Source: Pseudomonas viridiflava (lineage in GTDB: Bacteria > Pseudomonadota > Gammaproteobacteria > Pseudomonadales > Pseudomonadaceae). From it: DNA of 64,000 nucleotides. Both the position numbers and the translations under genes were made by a program. The DNA is taken from contig NZ_UTIQ01000241.1 in NCBI RefSeq assembly GCF_900582625.1, positions 620,001-684,000 on the forward strand, read 5' to 3'. Under the pieces are notes generated by a model that saw nothing but the letters and a program-made list of their open reading frames with translations, ran no database searches and was not told the origin of the DNA. Of this stretch, positions 25,642 through 33,493 are shown piece after piece (the first letter of the stretch is position 1; every line of letters begins with the position of its first letter).

Positions 25642-27264
25642 TCATGCTTTTTTCGTCGGCAAAACCTGACCACGCACGGCCTGCCACTCCAGACCGAAAC
25701 GCGCCAGATATTTACGCAGGCGGTCAGCATCGTTGGGTTGCGCCTTGGCTTGGCGCGAAACGCCGAACAGCTGGCGGCCCGCCGCAGACAGGCTTTCGGC
25801 GTCGCGACAGACTTTTATCACCGCGTTGAGCTGCAAGCGGTCAAACAAATCCAGCTGTGCGCCCTCCTCGCCCAACAGCCCATCGACGTCGTCGCGCGCT
25901 GGTTTTACGCCCCAAGCGCTTTGCAGGCGGGCGATCTCTTCCTGCACCTGCGCCTCATCTATGCGCCCGCTGTCGGCCAGGGTCGCCATCCGTGTGATGG
26001 AAGCGGAAAGTTCGCGAAAGTTACCCTGCCACAGCGCTTCAGCCGAGCCGGCAAACGCCAGATAGCGGCGCCGAGCTTCCAGATTGAAGCGCACCAGCCG
26101 GTTTTGCTCGCGGGCGTGCCGTTCCAGCTCGAAATCAATGTTGGGCTCAATGTCTTCACGCCGCCCTGCCAGGCCGGGCAAGGCGAAGGTCCAGAGATTG
26201 ATTCGCGCGAACAGGTCTTCGCGAAACAAGCCCTGCGCTACCCGCTCACGCAAGTCGCGGTGAGTACCGGCAATCAATAGAAAATCACTTTGCGCCTCTT
26301 TGTCCGAGCCCAATGCAAAGAAACGTTTCTCCTCTACGGCTTTCAGCAGCATGGCCTGCTCATCGAGCCCGAGCTCACCGATTTCATCGAGAAACAGCAT
26401 GCCGCCATCGGCCGAACGCAACAGGCCTTCGCGGGCATTTTGAGCGCCGGTAAACGCGCCCTTGGCGTGGCCGAACAAGGCGGACATGGCGCCATCGCCA
26501 CGCAGGGTGGCGCAGTTCACTTCAACAAAGCGCCCCTGAATCTGATGGCGGCTGCGCTTGAGCTCATAAATGCGTCGCGCCAGAAACGACTTGCCCGCGC
26601 CAGTGGGCCCCACGAGCAACATCGGAGCCCGGGAGCGCACGGCGACGCGCTCGATCTGTTCAATGGACTGGTTAAACGCCGCGTTTCGCGTCGCGATGCC
26701 AGCCTTGAGAAAGGCCAGGCCTTCCAGACGCTCATGGCGAAAGCGCGAGGCGATACGGTCGTAGCGCGACAGGTCGAGATCGATCAGCGCGTGCGTACCG
26801 GTTACCCGATCATCGTCGCTGCCTCGCCTGGACGGCGAGGTTTGCACCAGCCGCGCCGGCAGGTAGCGCGCTTCGGTCAACAAAAACCAGCAAATCTGCG
26901 CGACGTGGGTGCCGGTGGTGATGTGCACAAGGTAATCCTCGTGCTCGGTATCAAAGACATAGGCGCTGACGAAGTCATGCAGCGCGCCGTAGACCTCTTC
27001 GAAATCCCAGGCATTGCGCAACGCCATGGGGTGCAGGCGCACCTGGGTTTCCGGCGATACCTGGCGGATATCGTCAGCGATGCGCTCGGCCAGGCCGAGA
27101 TCACGCGCGTCGGTGCCGTGGATCAGCTCCAGCCGATCAATAAGCAGCCCCTGCTGCTGGCACAAACCCACGCTTGGCCGCCAGTTACTCCAGCGGTTGG
27201 CGCCTTTTCCGACCCGGTCGAGGGTCGCGCCGAGAAAACCCATTGCCACTGTTTTGCGTGCCAT
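25642..27264 (-). CDS. rtcR: RtcR, sigma-54-dependent activator of RNA repair genes
   Basis: A 540-residue bacterial enhancer-binding protein. Residues 1-185 form the RtcR sensor region, a CARF-type ligand-binding domain that in Salmonella binds tRNA fragments with cyclic phosphate ends. The AAA+ domain has Walker A GPTGAGKS (219-226), the sigma-54 contact loop GAFTGA (269-274) and Walker B LFLDE (290-294). The C-terminus should bind DNA, though no clear helix-turn-helix can be named by eye. It is divergent from the tRNA-like/slipin/rtcB unit, whose sigma-54 promoter starts 157 bases upstream of the rtcR start. AGGAA precedes the ATG. Confidence 0.95.
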   Translation of the reverse strand: MARKTVAMGFLGATLDRVGKGANRWSNWRPSVGLCQQQGLLIDRLELIHGTDARDLGLAERIADDIRQVSPETQVRLHPMALRNAWDFEEVYGALHDFVSAYVFDTEHEDYLVHITTGTHVAQICWFLLTEARYLPARLVQTSPSRRGSDDDRVTGTHALIDLDLSRYDRIASRFRHERLEGLAFLKAGIATRNAAFNQSIEQIERVAVRSRAPMLLVGPTGAGKSFLARRIYELKRSRHQIQGRFVEVNCATLRGDGAMSALFGHAKGAFTGAQNAREGLLRSADGGMLFLDEIGELGLDEQAMLLKAVEEKRFFALGSDKEAQSDFLLIAGTHRDLRERVAQGLFREDLFARINLWTFALPGLAGRREDIEPNIDFELERHAREQNRLVRFNLEARRRYLAFAGSAEALWQGNFRELSASITRMATLADSGRIDEAQVQEEIARLQSAWGVKPARDDVDGLLGEEGAQLDLFDRLQLNAVIKVCRDAESLSAAGRQLFGVSRQAKAQPNDADRLRKYLARFGLEWQAVRGQVLPTKKA

Positions 27265-27306
27265 TTCCTGGCTCCCGACCCGAACTCACTATCGAAACTT
27301 ATCTTT

Positions 27307-27338
27307 TTGGCTAAATACCTATCTTAAAAGATAGCCAA
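27307..27338. promoter_or_regulatory. Nested palindrome, candidate RtcR upstream activating site
   Basis: An outer inverted repeat TTGGCTA (27307-27313) / TAGCCAA (27332-27338) encloses an inner one, CTATCTT (27319-27325) / AAGATAG (27328-27334). It lies about 85-115 bases upstream of the -24 element in an AT-rich region, the usual distance for an enhancer-binding protein site. It could also act on the rtcR promoter itself, being 43 bases from the rtcR start. Assignment to RtcR is inference. Confidence 0.55.
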
Positions 27339-27420
27339 GTCGTTACACCTAAGTCTTTTGTTTTTTTAATATCTTGATTTTTAACTTTAAAAACAATGAC
27401 TTAACAAAATTTAAAAATAG

Positions 27421-27436
27421 TGGCACGACATTCGCT
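27421..27436 (+). promoter_or_regulatory. Sigma-54 (-24/-12) promoter of the RNA repair unit
   Basis: TGGCACGACATTCGCT has the exact GG-N10-GC spacing with GG at 27422-27423 and GC at 27434-27435, and a perfect TGGCAC -24 element. Transcription would start near 27447 and run into the tRNA-like RNAs. A sigma-54 activator gene is divergent beside it. Confidence 0.88.
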
Positions 27437-27554
27437 ATTACCGTTATGCCACATCGCCAAGCAGGCCTACGGGTAGAGGGTCAGACCTCTCCGGTGTGCA
27501 GACCCACCCAGCGTGTTGGTGCTGCATATGCCGCCGCTACAACGATATGGCAAC

Positions 27555-27624
27555 GGTCCGGTAGCTCAGTCAGGTAGAGCACCACGCCTGGCGTGGAGGT
27601 CGCAGGTTCGAATCCTGCCCGGAC
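27555..27624 (+). ncRNA. tRNA-like RNA 1 of the RNA repair operon
   Basis: A 70-base cloverleaf. Acceptor GTCCGG/CCGGAC has only 6 pairs, with A as the last base and no encoded CCA. The D arm is GCTC-AGTCAGGTA-GAGC, with the conserved GG. The T arm is GCAGG-TTCGAAT-CCTGC. The anticodon arm is CCACG-CCTGG-CGTGG: five pairs with a five-base loop, or six pairs with a three-base loop (CTG). A translating tRNA needs a seven-base loop, so this is a tRNA mimic or tRNA-derived regulatory RNA. It lies about 108 bases after the predicted sigma-54 start and abuts tRNA-like RNA 2 with no spacer. Confidence 0.8.
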
Positions 27625-27692
27625 ATTGGATAGCTCAGCTTGGTAGAGCAGCCCTTTCGGGGGCCGGCCGCGGGTTCGAATCCCGCTCCAAA
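27625..27692 (+). ncRNA. tRNA-like RNA 2 of the RNA repair operon
   Basis: A 68-base cloverleaf directly after the first. Acceptor TTGGA/TCCAA has 5 pairs. The D arm is GCTC-AGCTTGGTA-GAGC and the T arm GCGGG-TTCGAAT-CCCGC. The anticodon arm is GCCCT-TTCGG-GGGGC, again five pairs (one T-G) and a five-base loop. The variable region has five bases, as in RNA 1. No CCA is encoded. The D and T loops that form the tRNA elbow are intact in both, while the decoding end is lost in both. Function unknown. Possible roles are ligand for RtcR, decoy for anticodon nucleases, or substrate of RtcB. Confidence 0.78.
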
Positions 27693-27728
27693 ACCGTCCT
27701 TCCACGGCGTTTAGAAACATGAGCAATA

Positions 27729-27790
27729 CCCGTCGACGGGGTGCCCGCATGCAGTGAGCACCCAGCCGGTCGGCCCGGCCAGCAGGCCGG
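27729..27790 (+). ncRNA. Structured leader between the tRNA-like RNAs and the slipin gene
   Basis: The 237-base gap before the slipin start holds three possible stems: the palindrome CCCGTCGACGGG (27729-27740), GGGTGC/GCACCC (27739-27744 with 27758-27763), and CCGGCC-AGCA-GGCCGG (27775-27790). The first two overlap and would exclude each other. The region may be a further RNA module or a processing or attenuation structure. No protein-coding signal is seen in it. Confidence 0.4.
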
Positions 27791-27929
27791 ACAGCGGGCA
27801 GAAGAACGTCGCGCTTCAAGGATGAAGCCAAACGCCCGGCATGGGCAGCGACACACCTTCACCCCGCCGCCCCACCTGCCACGCTCGACCCACCGGCAAC
27901 GTCGGCACCACTTAAAAGGAATTGAGCAA

Positions 27930-29078
27930 ATGAACCTGTTTACCAAGCGTTTTGTTGTTAAGAAAAACCAGCGCGGCCTGCTGCTTCGCGACGGCGACTT
28001 CCATCGCGTGCTGCGACCCGGCGTGCACAAGCTGCGTGACTTCAGCGACCGCCTGAGCCTGGAGCTTTTCGATCTCAACAAGGCGTTGTTTGAACATCCG
28101 ATCGCCAACTATCTGCGCAAGCATGAGCCCGCCTTGGTGAGCGAACATTTCGAATGCATGGACCTTGGCGAAACCCAAGTCGGCCTGCGCTACGAAGACG
28201 ACAACTTGGTGGAAATACTTCCACCAGGCAGCCGCCGCCTGTACTGGAAAGGCCAGAGCGAGCAACGCCTGCAACGCATCGAACTGGGCCATACCTACCG
28301 ACTCGATGCCGCGCTGACCGCCCAACTGGGCCAGATCGGCTTGCGCGGCAAGGGCATCGACGGCATGGCGGGCGTGCTGATTGTGCAAGTGCCGGCGTTC
28401 CAGGTCGGCGTATTGAAAGTGGACGGCAACCCGGCGCAACTGCTTGAAACCGGCAGCTACGGCTTCTGGCGCTTCAACCGGCAGATCGCTGTAGAACTGG
28501 TCGAAACCCGCATGCAGGTTATGGAAGTCAGCGGCCAGGAAATTCTGACCCGCGACAAAGTCAGCCTGCGCCTGAACCTGGCGGCCAACTGGCGCTATGA
28601 CGATGTGCTGAAAGCGTTCTCGCAGATCGCCAAGCCGCTGGACCACTTGTACCGCGAACTGCAATTCGCCCTGCGTGCAGCCGTAGGCACCCGTACGCTG
28701 GATGAACTGCTGGAGAATAAACAGCTTATCGACGATACGGTCACCACTCTTCTGCATACCAAATTGCAGGGCACCGGTTTGCAGATCACTGGCCTTGGCG
28801 TGCGCGACATCATTTTGCCGGGCGAGATGAAAACCTTGCTGGCCAAAGTGGTAGAGGCGGAGAAAGCCGCGCAGGCGAACGTGATTCGCCGTCGCGAAGA
28901 AACCTCGGCGACCCGGTCTTTGCTTAACACGGCGAAGGTCATGGAAGAAAACCCGACGGCATTGCGCCTGAAGGAACTGGAAACCCTGGAGCGCGTGGCC
29001 GAGCGAATTGACCGAATCTCAGTATTTGGCGGTCTCGACCAAGTGCTTAACGGCCTGGTGACCATCGCCCCACGCTAG
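27930..29078 (+). CDS. SPFH/Band-7 (slipin-type) protein of the RNA repair operon
   Basis: A 382-residue protein with an SPFH domain (residues about 180-330, including EILTRDKVSLRLNLAANWR and ITGLGVRDIILPGEMK) followed by the coiled helix typical of slipins (LLAKVVEAEKAAQANVIRRREET). The N-terminal 170 residues are an extension with repeated phage-collar-like words. A classical N-terminal membrane helix is not obvious. SPFH proteins form membrane-associated oligomeric scaffolds. Here the protein is encoded between tRNA-like RNAs and RtcB, so a scaffold for RNA repair or damage sensing is possible. AAAAGGA precedes the ATG at 27930; the frame is open upstream but lacks a ribosome site. Confidence 0.87.
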   Translation: MNLFTKRFVVKKNQRGLLLRDGDFHRVLRPGVHKLRDFSDRLSLELFDLNKALFEHPIANYLRKHEPALVSEHFECMDLGETQVGLRYEDDNLVEILPPGSRRLYWKGQSEQRLQRIELGHTYRLDAALTAQLGQIGLRGKGIDGMAGVLIVQVPAFQVGVLKVDGNPAQLLETGSYGFWRFNRQIAVELVETRMQVMEVSGQEILTRDKVSLRLNLAANWRYDDVLKAFSQIAKPLDHLYRELQFALRAAVGTRTLDELLENKQLIDDTVTTLLHTKLQGTGLQITGLGVRDIILPGEMKTLLAKVVEAEKAAQANVIRRREETSATRSLLNTAKVMEENPTALRLKELETLERVAERIDRISVFGGLDQVLNGLVTIAPR

Positions 29079-29146
29079 ACGACGAACGAACAGCATTTAT
29101 CCCGGCGCTACAGACGCGCCTGCGACTTGAGTAAAGGAACAGCACC

Positions 29147-30373
29147 ATGAGCACCAAGACCTATCAACTGCTGGAGGTGGCGGACGGAAAACCCATCAAG
29201 CTCTGGACCCAAGGCGTACCGGTTGAGGAGGAAGCGCGCCAGCAACTGATCAACACCGCGAAGATGCCATTTATCTTCAAACACCTGGCTGTGATGCCGG
29301 ATGTGCACTTGGGCAAAGGCTCGACCATTGGCAGCGTGATTCCCACCCTCGGCGCCATTATTCCGGCCGCTGTGGGCGTTGATATCGGCTGCGGAATGAT
29401 CGCCACCCGCACCTCGCTGAAAGCTTCCGACCTGCCGGACAACCTCGCCGGGCTGCGCAGCGCCATCGAACGTGCGGTGCCTCATGGCCGCACCAGCACC
29501 CGCTCCGGGCGCGACAAAGGCGCGTGGGAGAACGTACCCGACGCCGCCGATCAGGCGTGGGGTTCGCTGGACGGCCGCTTCAAGGTGATTACCGATAAAT
29601 ACCCGCGCCTGGCAAAAACCAACAACCGCGCGCACCTGGGAACGTTGGGAACCGGTAACCACTTTATCGAGGTGTGCTTGGATGAGGCCGACCGTGTCTG
29701 GTTTATGTTGCACAGCGGATCACGAGGCGTGGGAAACGCCATTGGTAACCTGTTTATCGAACTGGCCCAGGCCGACATGCGCCAGCATATCGCCGACTTG
29801 CCGCACCGCGACCTGGCGTACTTTCAGGAAGGCAGCGAGCACTTCGACGACTACGTGGAGGCAGTCGGCTGGGCGCAGGACTTCGCCAAGCAGAACCGTT
29901 TGCTGATGATGCAAGGCGTGATCAAAGCCACTCGCGCCGTGATCAGCAAACCCTTCGACGTGGATGTACAGGCAGTGAACTGCCACCACAACTATGTGCA
30001 AAAAGAACGGCACTTCGGTGAAGACGTATTGATCACCCGCAAGGGCGCGGTATCGGCGAAGAAAGGCGAGTTGGGGATTATTCCCGGTTCCATGGGCGCC
30101 AAGAGCTTTATCGTGCGCGGTCTCGGCAACGAGGAAGCGTTCTGCTCTTGCAGCCATGGCGCCGGCCGCGTGATGAGCCGCACCCAGGCGAAGAAGCAAT
30201 TCAACGTCGAAGACCAGATCCGCGCTACCGCGCATGTGGAATGCCGTAAAGACGAAGCCGTGATCGACGAAATTCCGATGGCTTACAAAAACATCGATCA
30301 GGTGATGGACGCCCAGCGTGAGCTGGTGGAAGTACTGCACACCTTGCGGCAGGTGGTGTGCGTTAAAGGATAA
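29147..30373 (+). CDS. rtcB: RtcB, RNA-splicing ligase
   Basis: A 408-residue GTP-dependent RNA ligase that joins 2',3'-cyclic phosphate or 3'-phosphate ends to 5'-hydroxyl ends, the ends left by anticodon nucleases. Metal-binding residues are seen in MPDVHLGKG and GVDIGCGMIA (Asp79, Cys82) and in TGNHFIEV. The guanylylated histidine is His337 in CSCSHGAGRVMSR, the same number and overall length as E. coli RtcB. It follows the slipin gene by 68 bases with AAAGGA before the ATG, and is followed by the HEAT-like gene after 7 bases. Confidence 0.96.
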   Translation: MSTKTYQLLEVADGKPIKLWTQGVPVEEEARQQLINTAKMPFIFKHLAVMPDVHLGKGSTIGSVIPTLGAIIPAAVGVDIGCGMIATRTSLKASDLPDNLAGLRSAIERAVPHGRTSTRSGRDKGAWENVPDAADQAWGSLDGRFKVITDKYPRLAKTNNRAHLGTLGTGNHFIEVCLDEADRVWFMLHSGSRGVGNAIGNLFIELAQADMRQHIADLPHRDLAYFQEGSEHFDDYVEAVGWAQDFAKQNRLLMMQGVIKATRAVISKPFDVDVQAVNCHHNYVQKERHFGEDVLITRKGAVSAKKGELGIIPGSMGAKSFIVRGLGNEEAFCSCSHGAGRVMSRTQAKKQFNVEDQIRATAHVECRKDEAVIDEIPMAYKNIDQVMDAQRELVEVLHTLRQVVCVKG

Positions 30374-30380
30374 GGACGCT

Positions 30381-31754
30381 ATGAAAATGCTAACGACCTG
30401 GCTGCAGCGGTTAAAAAAACCTACCAATAATCCTGTTGAGGACTGCTACCGACAGCGGGCCTTGGCGATGCTGGAAAACGCCAAAACCTTGGACGACTGG
30501 TGTTTGCTCAGCCACAACTACAACGGTTTCGTTCGAGAAGTCGCCGTGCGAACGCTCGCGCAAACACCGTGCACACAGTCGCTACTAGCTCTCATCGAAC
30601 GGGCAAACGATTGGGTGGTCCAGGTGCGCGAGCTCGCCCAAGCCGCGCTCAAGGACTACCTGCAGCCGAAGTATCAATGCGAACTGCTGGAAGCACTGCC
30701 ATCCTTTGTAGCGCTCCTTCACAAAGACAGAGACGACCATCGCGCCTTGGTAACGGCTGTTGAAGGTGTATTAATAGCCGCCCCTTCCCACGCCAAAAGT
30801 GTCGAACATTTGGAGAAGTTACACGGACGGACAGCACGTTTTCTGTTTGTCGCGCTGGCGCGCTCATTGGATGTCCCGCTTCTGCCCACGCTTCAGGCTG
30901 GACTGCGCCATAGGGATGTTTCGGTGCAACGGATGGCACTGCAAGCCGCTAGCCGACTGCCAGCAGACCAAGCGCGACCGTTTTATCTAATTGCGCTGGA
31001 CAAACGCGGCAGTGCTGCGCGCCTGTTGGCGTTGCGGGGGTTATACGAGCTGGACAAGGCTAGCCAGCAACCACATGCATTGCTCAGCACCGCACTGCTC
31101 GATCCATCGAGCTCCATTCGCAGCTTTGGCCGCTGGCAAGCACAGAACCTGAAAATCGACTTAGTCGACTTTCTGCTGCAACGCTTGCAACGACCTCTAC
31201 CAGAATCCAAGCGCGCGTGGACAGGCCTGTTGGGCCTCGCGTGCGAAGTGAAGGCGCCGCAGGCAAGCAATCTTTTTGAGGAGGCGCTGAAACTGCCGAA
31301 CGCCGATTTACGGGTGCTAGCACTGAAAGGATTGCAACTGACACTGCCGGACGGCGATATGACCTATGCCATGAACAGGCTTAACGACACTTCTTCGCGG
31401 GTGTTTAACTGCGCGGTAGAGATTCTGGAAAAACGCTACACCTGCGAAGAACTGCAACCGCTGTTAGAGCCGATCCTAAGTCATCCCAGCCAGATACCCG
31501 ATCAGCAACGCCTAAGCTCCCTGCTTGGATTGCTACCCGGCTGGCGACAACTCGATTACCTACTGCGCTGGCATGAAACGACGAATGATCAGTCTGAACG
31601 ATGGCTTCGGTTGATCGATACATGGGGTGAACAGCACAGCGGGCGCCTGGACTACACAACACCCAAGACTGAGCGGACACTGCTTTGGTCCCAAGTGATA
31701 AGCCTGGTAGCAAAGGGATACCTGCCAAAATCGATTCTGCTCGCAGGTGATTGA
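30381..31754 (+). CDS. HEAT-repeat-like protein of the RNA repair operon
   Basis: A 457-residue protein made almost wholly of paired amphipathic helices, for example SHNYNGFVREVAVRTLAQ, LLALIERANDWVVQVRELAQ and LRHRDVSVQRMALQAASRL. These fit HEAT or related alpha-solenoid repeats, which usually bind proteins or nucleic acids. No signal peptide or catalytic motif is seen. AAGGAC precedes the ATG at 30381, seven bases after rtcB, so it is the last gene of the sigma-54 unit. An RNA-holding or adaptor role for RtcB is inference. Confidence 0.82.
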   Translation: MKMLTTWLQRLKKPTNNPVEDCYRQRALAMLENAKTLDDWCLLSHNYNGFVREVAVRTLAQTPCTQSLLALIERANDWVVQVRELAQAALKDYLQPKYQCELLEALPSFVALLHKDRDDHRALVTAVEGVLIAAPSHAKSVEHLEKLHGRTARFLFVALARSLDVPLLPTLQAGLRHRDVSVQRMALQAASRLPADQARPFYLIALDKRGSAARLLALRGLYELDKASQQPHALLSTALLDPSSSIRSFGRWQAQNLKIDLVDFLLQRLQRPLPESKRAWTGLLGLACEVKAPQASNLFEEALKLPNADLRVLALKGLQLTLPDGDMTYAMNRLNDTSSRVFNCAVEILEKRYTCEELQPLLEPILSHPSQIPDQQRLSSLLGLLPGWRQLDYLLRWHETTNDQSERWLRLIDTWGEQHSGRLDYTTPKTERTLLWSQVISLVAKGYLPKSILLAGD

Positions 31755-31780
31755 CGACTTAGCGCCGACGAACCACCCCA

Positions 31781-31811
31781 AAAAAACGGAGCCCTTGCGG
31801 CTCCGTTTTTT
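31781..31811. terminator. Bidirectional terminator between the RNA repair unit and ettA
   Basis: Arms AAAAACGGAGCC and GGCTCCGTTTTT with a CTTGC loop. It lies between converging genes and can serve both. Confidence 0.9.
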
Positions 31812-31825
31812 GTTCAACCCAACGC

Positions 31826-33493
31826 TTACTGCGCCAGCTTCTTGTGCCGTACCCGATGCGGCTGGGCGGCTGCGTCGCCGAGGCGTTTTTTGCGGTCGGC
31901 TTCGTATTCGGTGTAGTTGCCTTCGAAGAACACCGCTTGCGAGTCGTCTTCGTACGCGAGGATGTGAGTCGCTACGCGGTCCAGGAACCACCGATCGTGA
32001 GAGATCACAATGGCGGCGCCGGGGAAGTCGAGCAGCGCTTCTTCCAGCGAACGCAGGGTTTCCACGTCGAGGTCGTTGGACGGTTCGTCGAGCAGCAGCA
32101 CGTTGGCGCCCTCTTTGAGCGTCAACGCTAGGTGCAAGCGGCCACGCTCACCACCGGAAAGGTCTTTGACGAACTTCTGCTGGTCGCCACCTTTGAAGTT
32201 GAAGCGACCCACATAGGTACGCGACGGTACTTCGTAGTTGCCGATCTTAATCATGTCGGAGCCGTCGGAAACCATTTCCCACACGGTTTTGTTGCCGTCG
32301 AGGTCGTCGCGGCTCTGGTCGACGCAGGCCAGCTTCACGGTTTCGCCCACTTCGATGCTGCCCGAATCCGGCGTTTCCTTGCCCATGAGCATGCGGAACA
32401 GGGTCGACTTACCGGCACCGTTACCACCGATCACGCCGACGATGGCGCCTTTGGGCATGCTGAACGACAGGTTGTCGATCAGCGCGCGGTCGCCGTAGCC
32501 TTTGCTGACGTTGACGAAGTCGATGACCTTGTCGCCCAAGCGCGGGCCAGCGGGGATGTAGATTTCGTTGGTTTCGCTGCGCTTCTGGAATTCCTGCGAT
32601 TGCATTTCTTCGAAGCGTTGCAGACGGGCCTTGGATTTCGACTGGCGAGCCTTGGCGCCTTTGCGCACCCACTCCAGTTCTTCTTTCATGGCCTTTTCAT
32701 GAGCCGACTGCTGCTTGGACTCTTGCGCCAAGCGGTCGGACTTAGCCTCCAGCCAGCCGGAATAGTTGCCTTCGTACGGAATGCCGGCGCCGCGGTCAAG
32801 TTCCAGAATCCAGCCGGCGACGTTGTCGAGGAAGTAACGGTCGTGCGTGATCGCAACCACGGTGCCGGGGAAGTCGTGGAGGAAGTGCTCCAGCCAGGCT
32901 ACCGAGTCGGCGTCCAAGTGGTTGGTCGGTTCGTCGAGCAGCAGCATGTCCGGCGCGGACAGCAGCAAGCGGCACAGGGCGACGCGACGTTTCTCACCAC
33001 CGGAGAGATGAACGACTTTTGCGTCCCAGGCCGGCAGACGCAAGGCGTCGGCAGCCACTTCCAACTGACGCTCGAGGTTGTGGCCGTCGGAGGCTTGCAG
33101 AATGGCTTCCAGCTTGCCTTGTTCAGCGGCAAGGGCGTCGAAGTCGGCGTCTGGCTCGGCGTAGGCGGCGTATACCTCGTCGAGGCGCGCTTGGGCGTTT
33201 TTGATCACGCTCACGGCTTCTTCGACGACTTCGCGGACGGTTTTTTCTGGGTCCAGCTGCGGCTCTTGCGGCAGGTATCCGATGTTCAGGTCCGGCATCG
33301 CGCGGGCTTCGCCGTTAAATTCGGTGTCGACACCCGCCATGATTTTCAGCAGCGTGGACTTACCCGAACCGTTGAGGCCGAGCACGCCGATTTTGGCGCC
33401 GGGGAAGAAAGAGAGAGAAATATTTTTAAGAATTTCCCGCTTCGGCGGCACTACTTTGCCCAGCCGATGCATGGTGTAGACGTATTGAGCCAT
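31826..33493 (-). CDS. ettA: EttA, ABC-F energy-dependent translational throttle
   Basis: A 555-residue ABC-F protein with two ATP-binding domains and no membrane segments. Walker A motifs are GLNGSGKST and GGNGAGKST; signatures are LSGGEKRRVA and LSGGERGRLH; Walker B regions end DEPTNHLD and DEPSNDLD. The inter-domain linker (WVRKGAKARQSKSKARLQRF) and the arm are as in EttA, which binds the ribosomal E site and gates the first peptide bond according to ATP/ADP ratio. The start giving MAQYVYTMHRLGKVVPP matches the family; the frame is open 15 codons further. Confidence 0.96.
   Translation of the reverse strand: MAQYVYTMHRLGKVVPPKREILKNISLSFFPGAKIGVLGLNGSGKSTLLKIMAGVDTEFNGEARAMPDLNIGYLPQEPQLDPEKTVREVVEEAVSVIKNAQARLDEVYAAYAEPDADFDALAAEQGKLEAILQASDGHNLERQLEVAADALRLPAWDAKVVHLSGGEKRRVALCRLLLSAPDMLLLDEPTNHLDADSVAWLEHFLHDFPGTVVAITHDRYFLDNVAGWILELDRGAGIPYEGNYSGWLEAKSDRLAQESKQQSAHEKAMKEELEWVRKGAKARQSKSKARLQRFEEMQSQEFQKRSETNEIYIPAGPRLGDKVIDFVNVSKGYGDRALIDNLSFSMPKGAIVGVIGGNGAGKSTLFRMLMGKETPDSGSIEVGETVKLACVDQSRDDLDGNKTVWEMVSDGSDMIKIGNYEVPSRTYVGRFNFKGGDQQKFVKDLSGGERGRLHLALTLKEGANVLLLDEPSNDLDVETLRSLEEALLDFPGAAIVISHDRWFLDRVATHILAYEDDSQAVFFEGNYTEYEADRKKRLGDAAAQPHRVRHKKLAQ

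Noticed and set aside
27555..27692. Two ordinary tRNA genes
   Set aside because: The anticodon loops have five bases instead of seven and acceptor stems are 6 and 5 pairs, so no decoding anticodon can be assigned; they are listed as tRNA-like RNAs.
27741..27929. 63-codon N-terminal extension of the slipin protein
   Set aside because: The frame is open, but the stretch is Pro/Arg-rich, has no ribosome site and overlaps the structured leader; AAAAGGA precedes the ATG at 27930.
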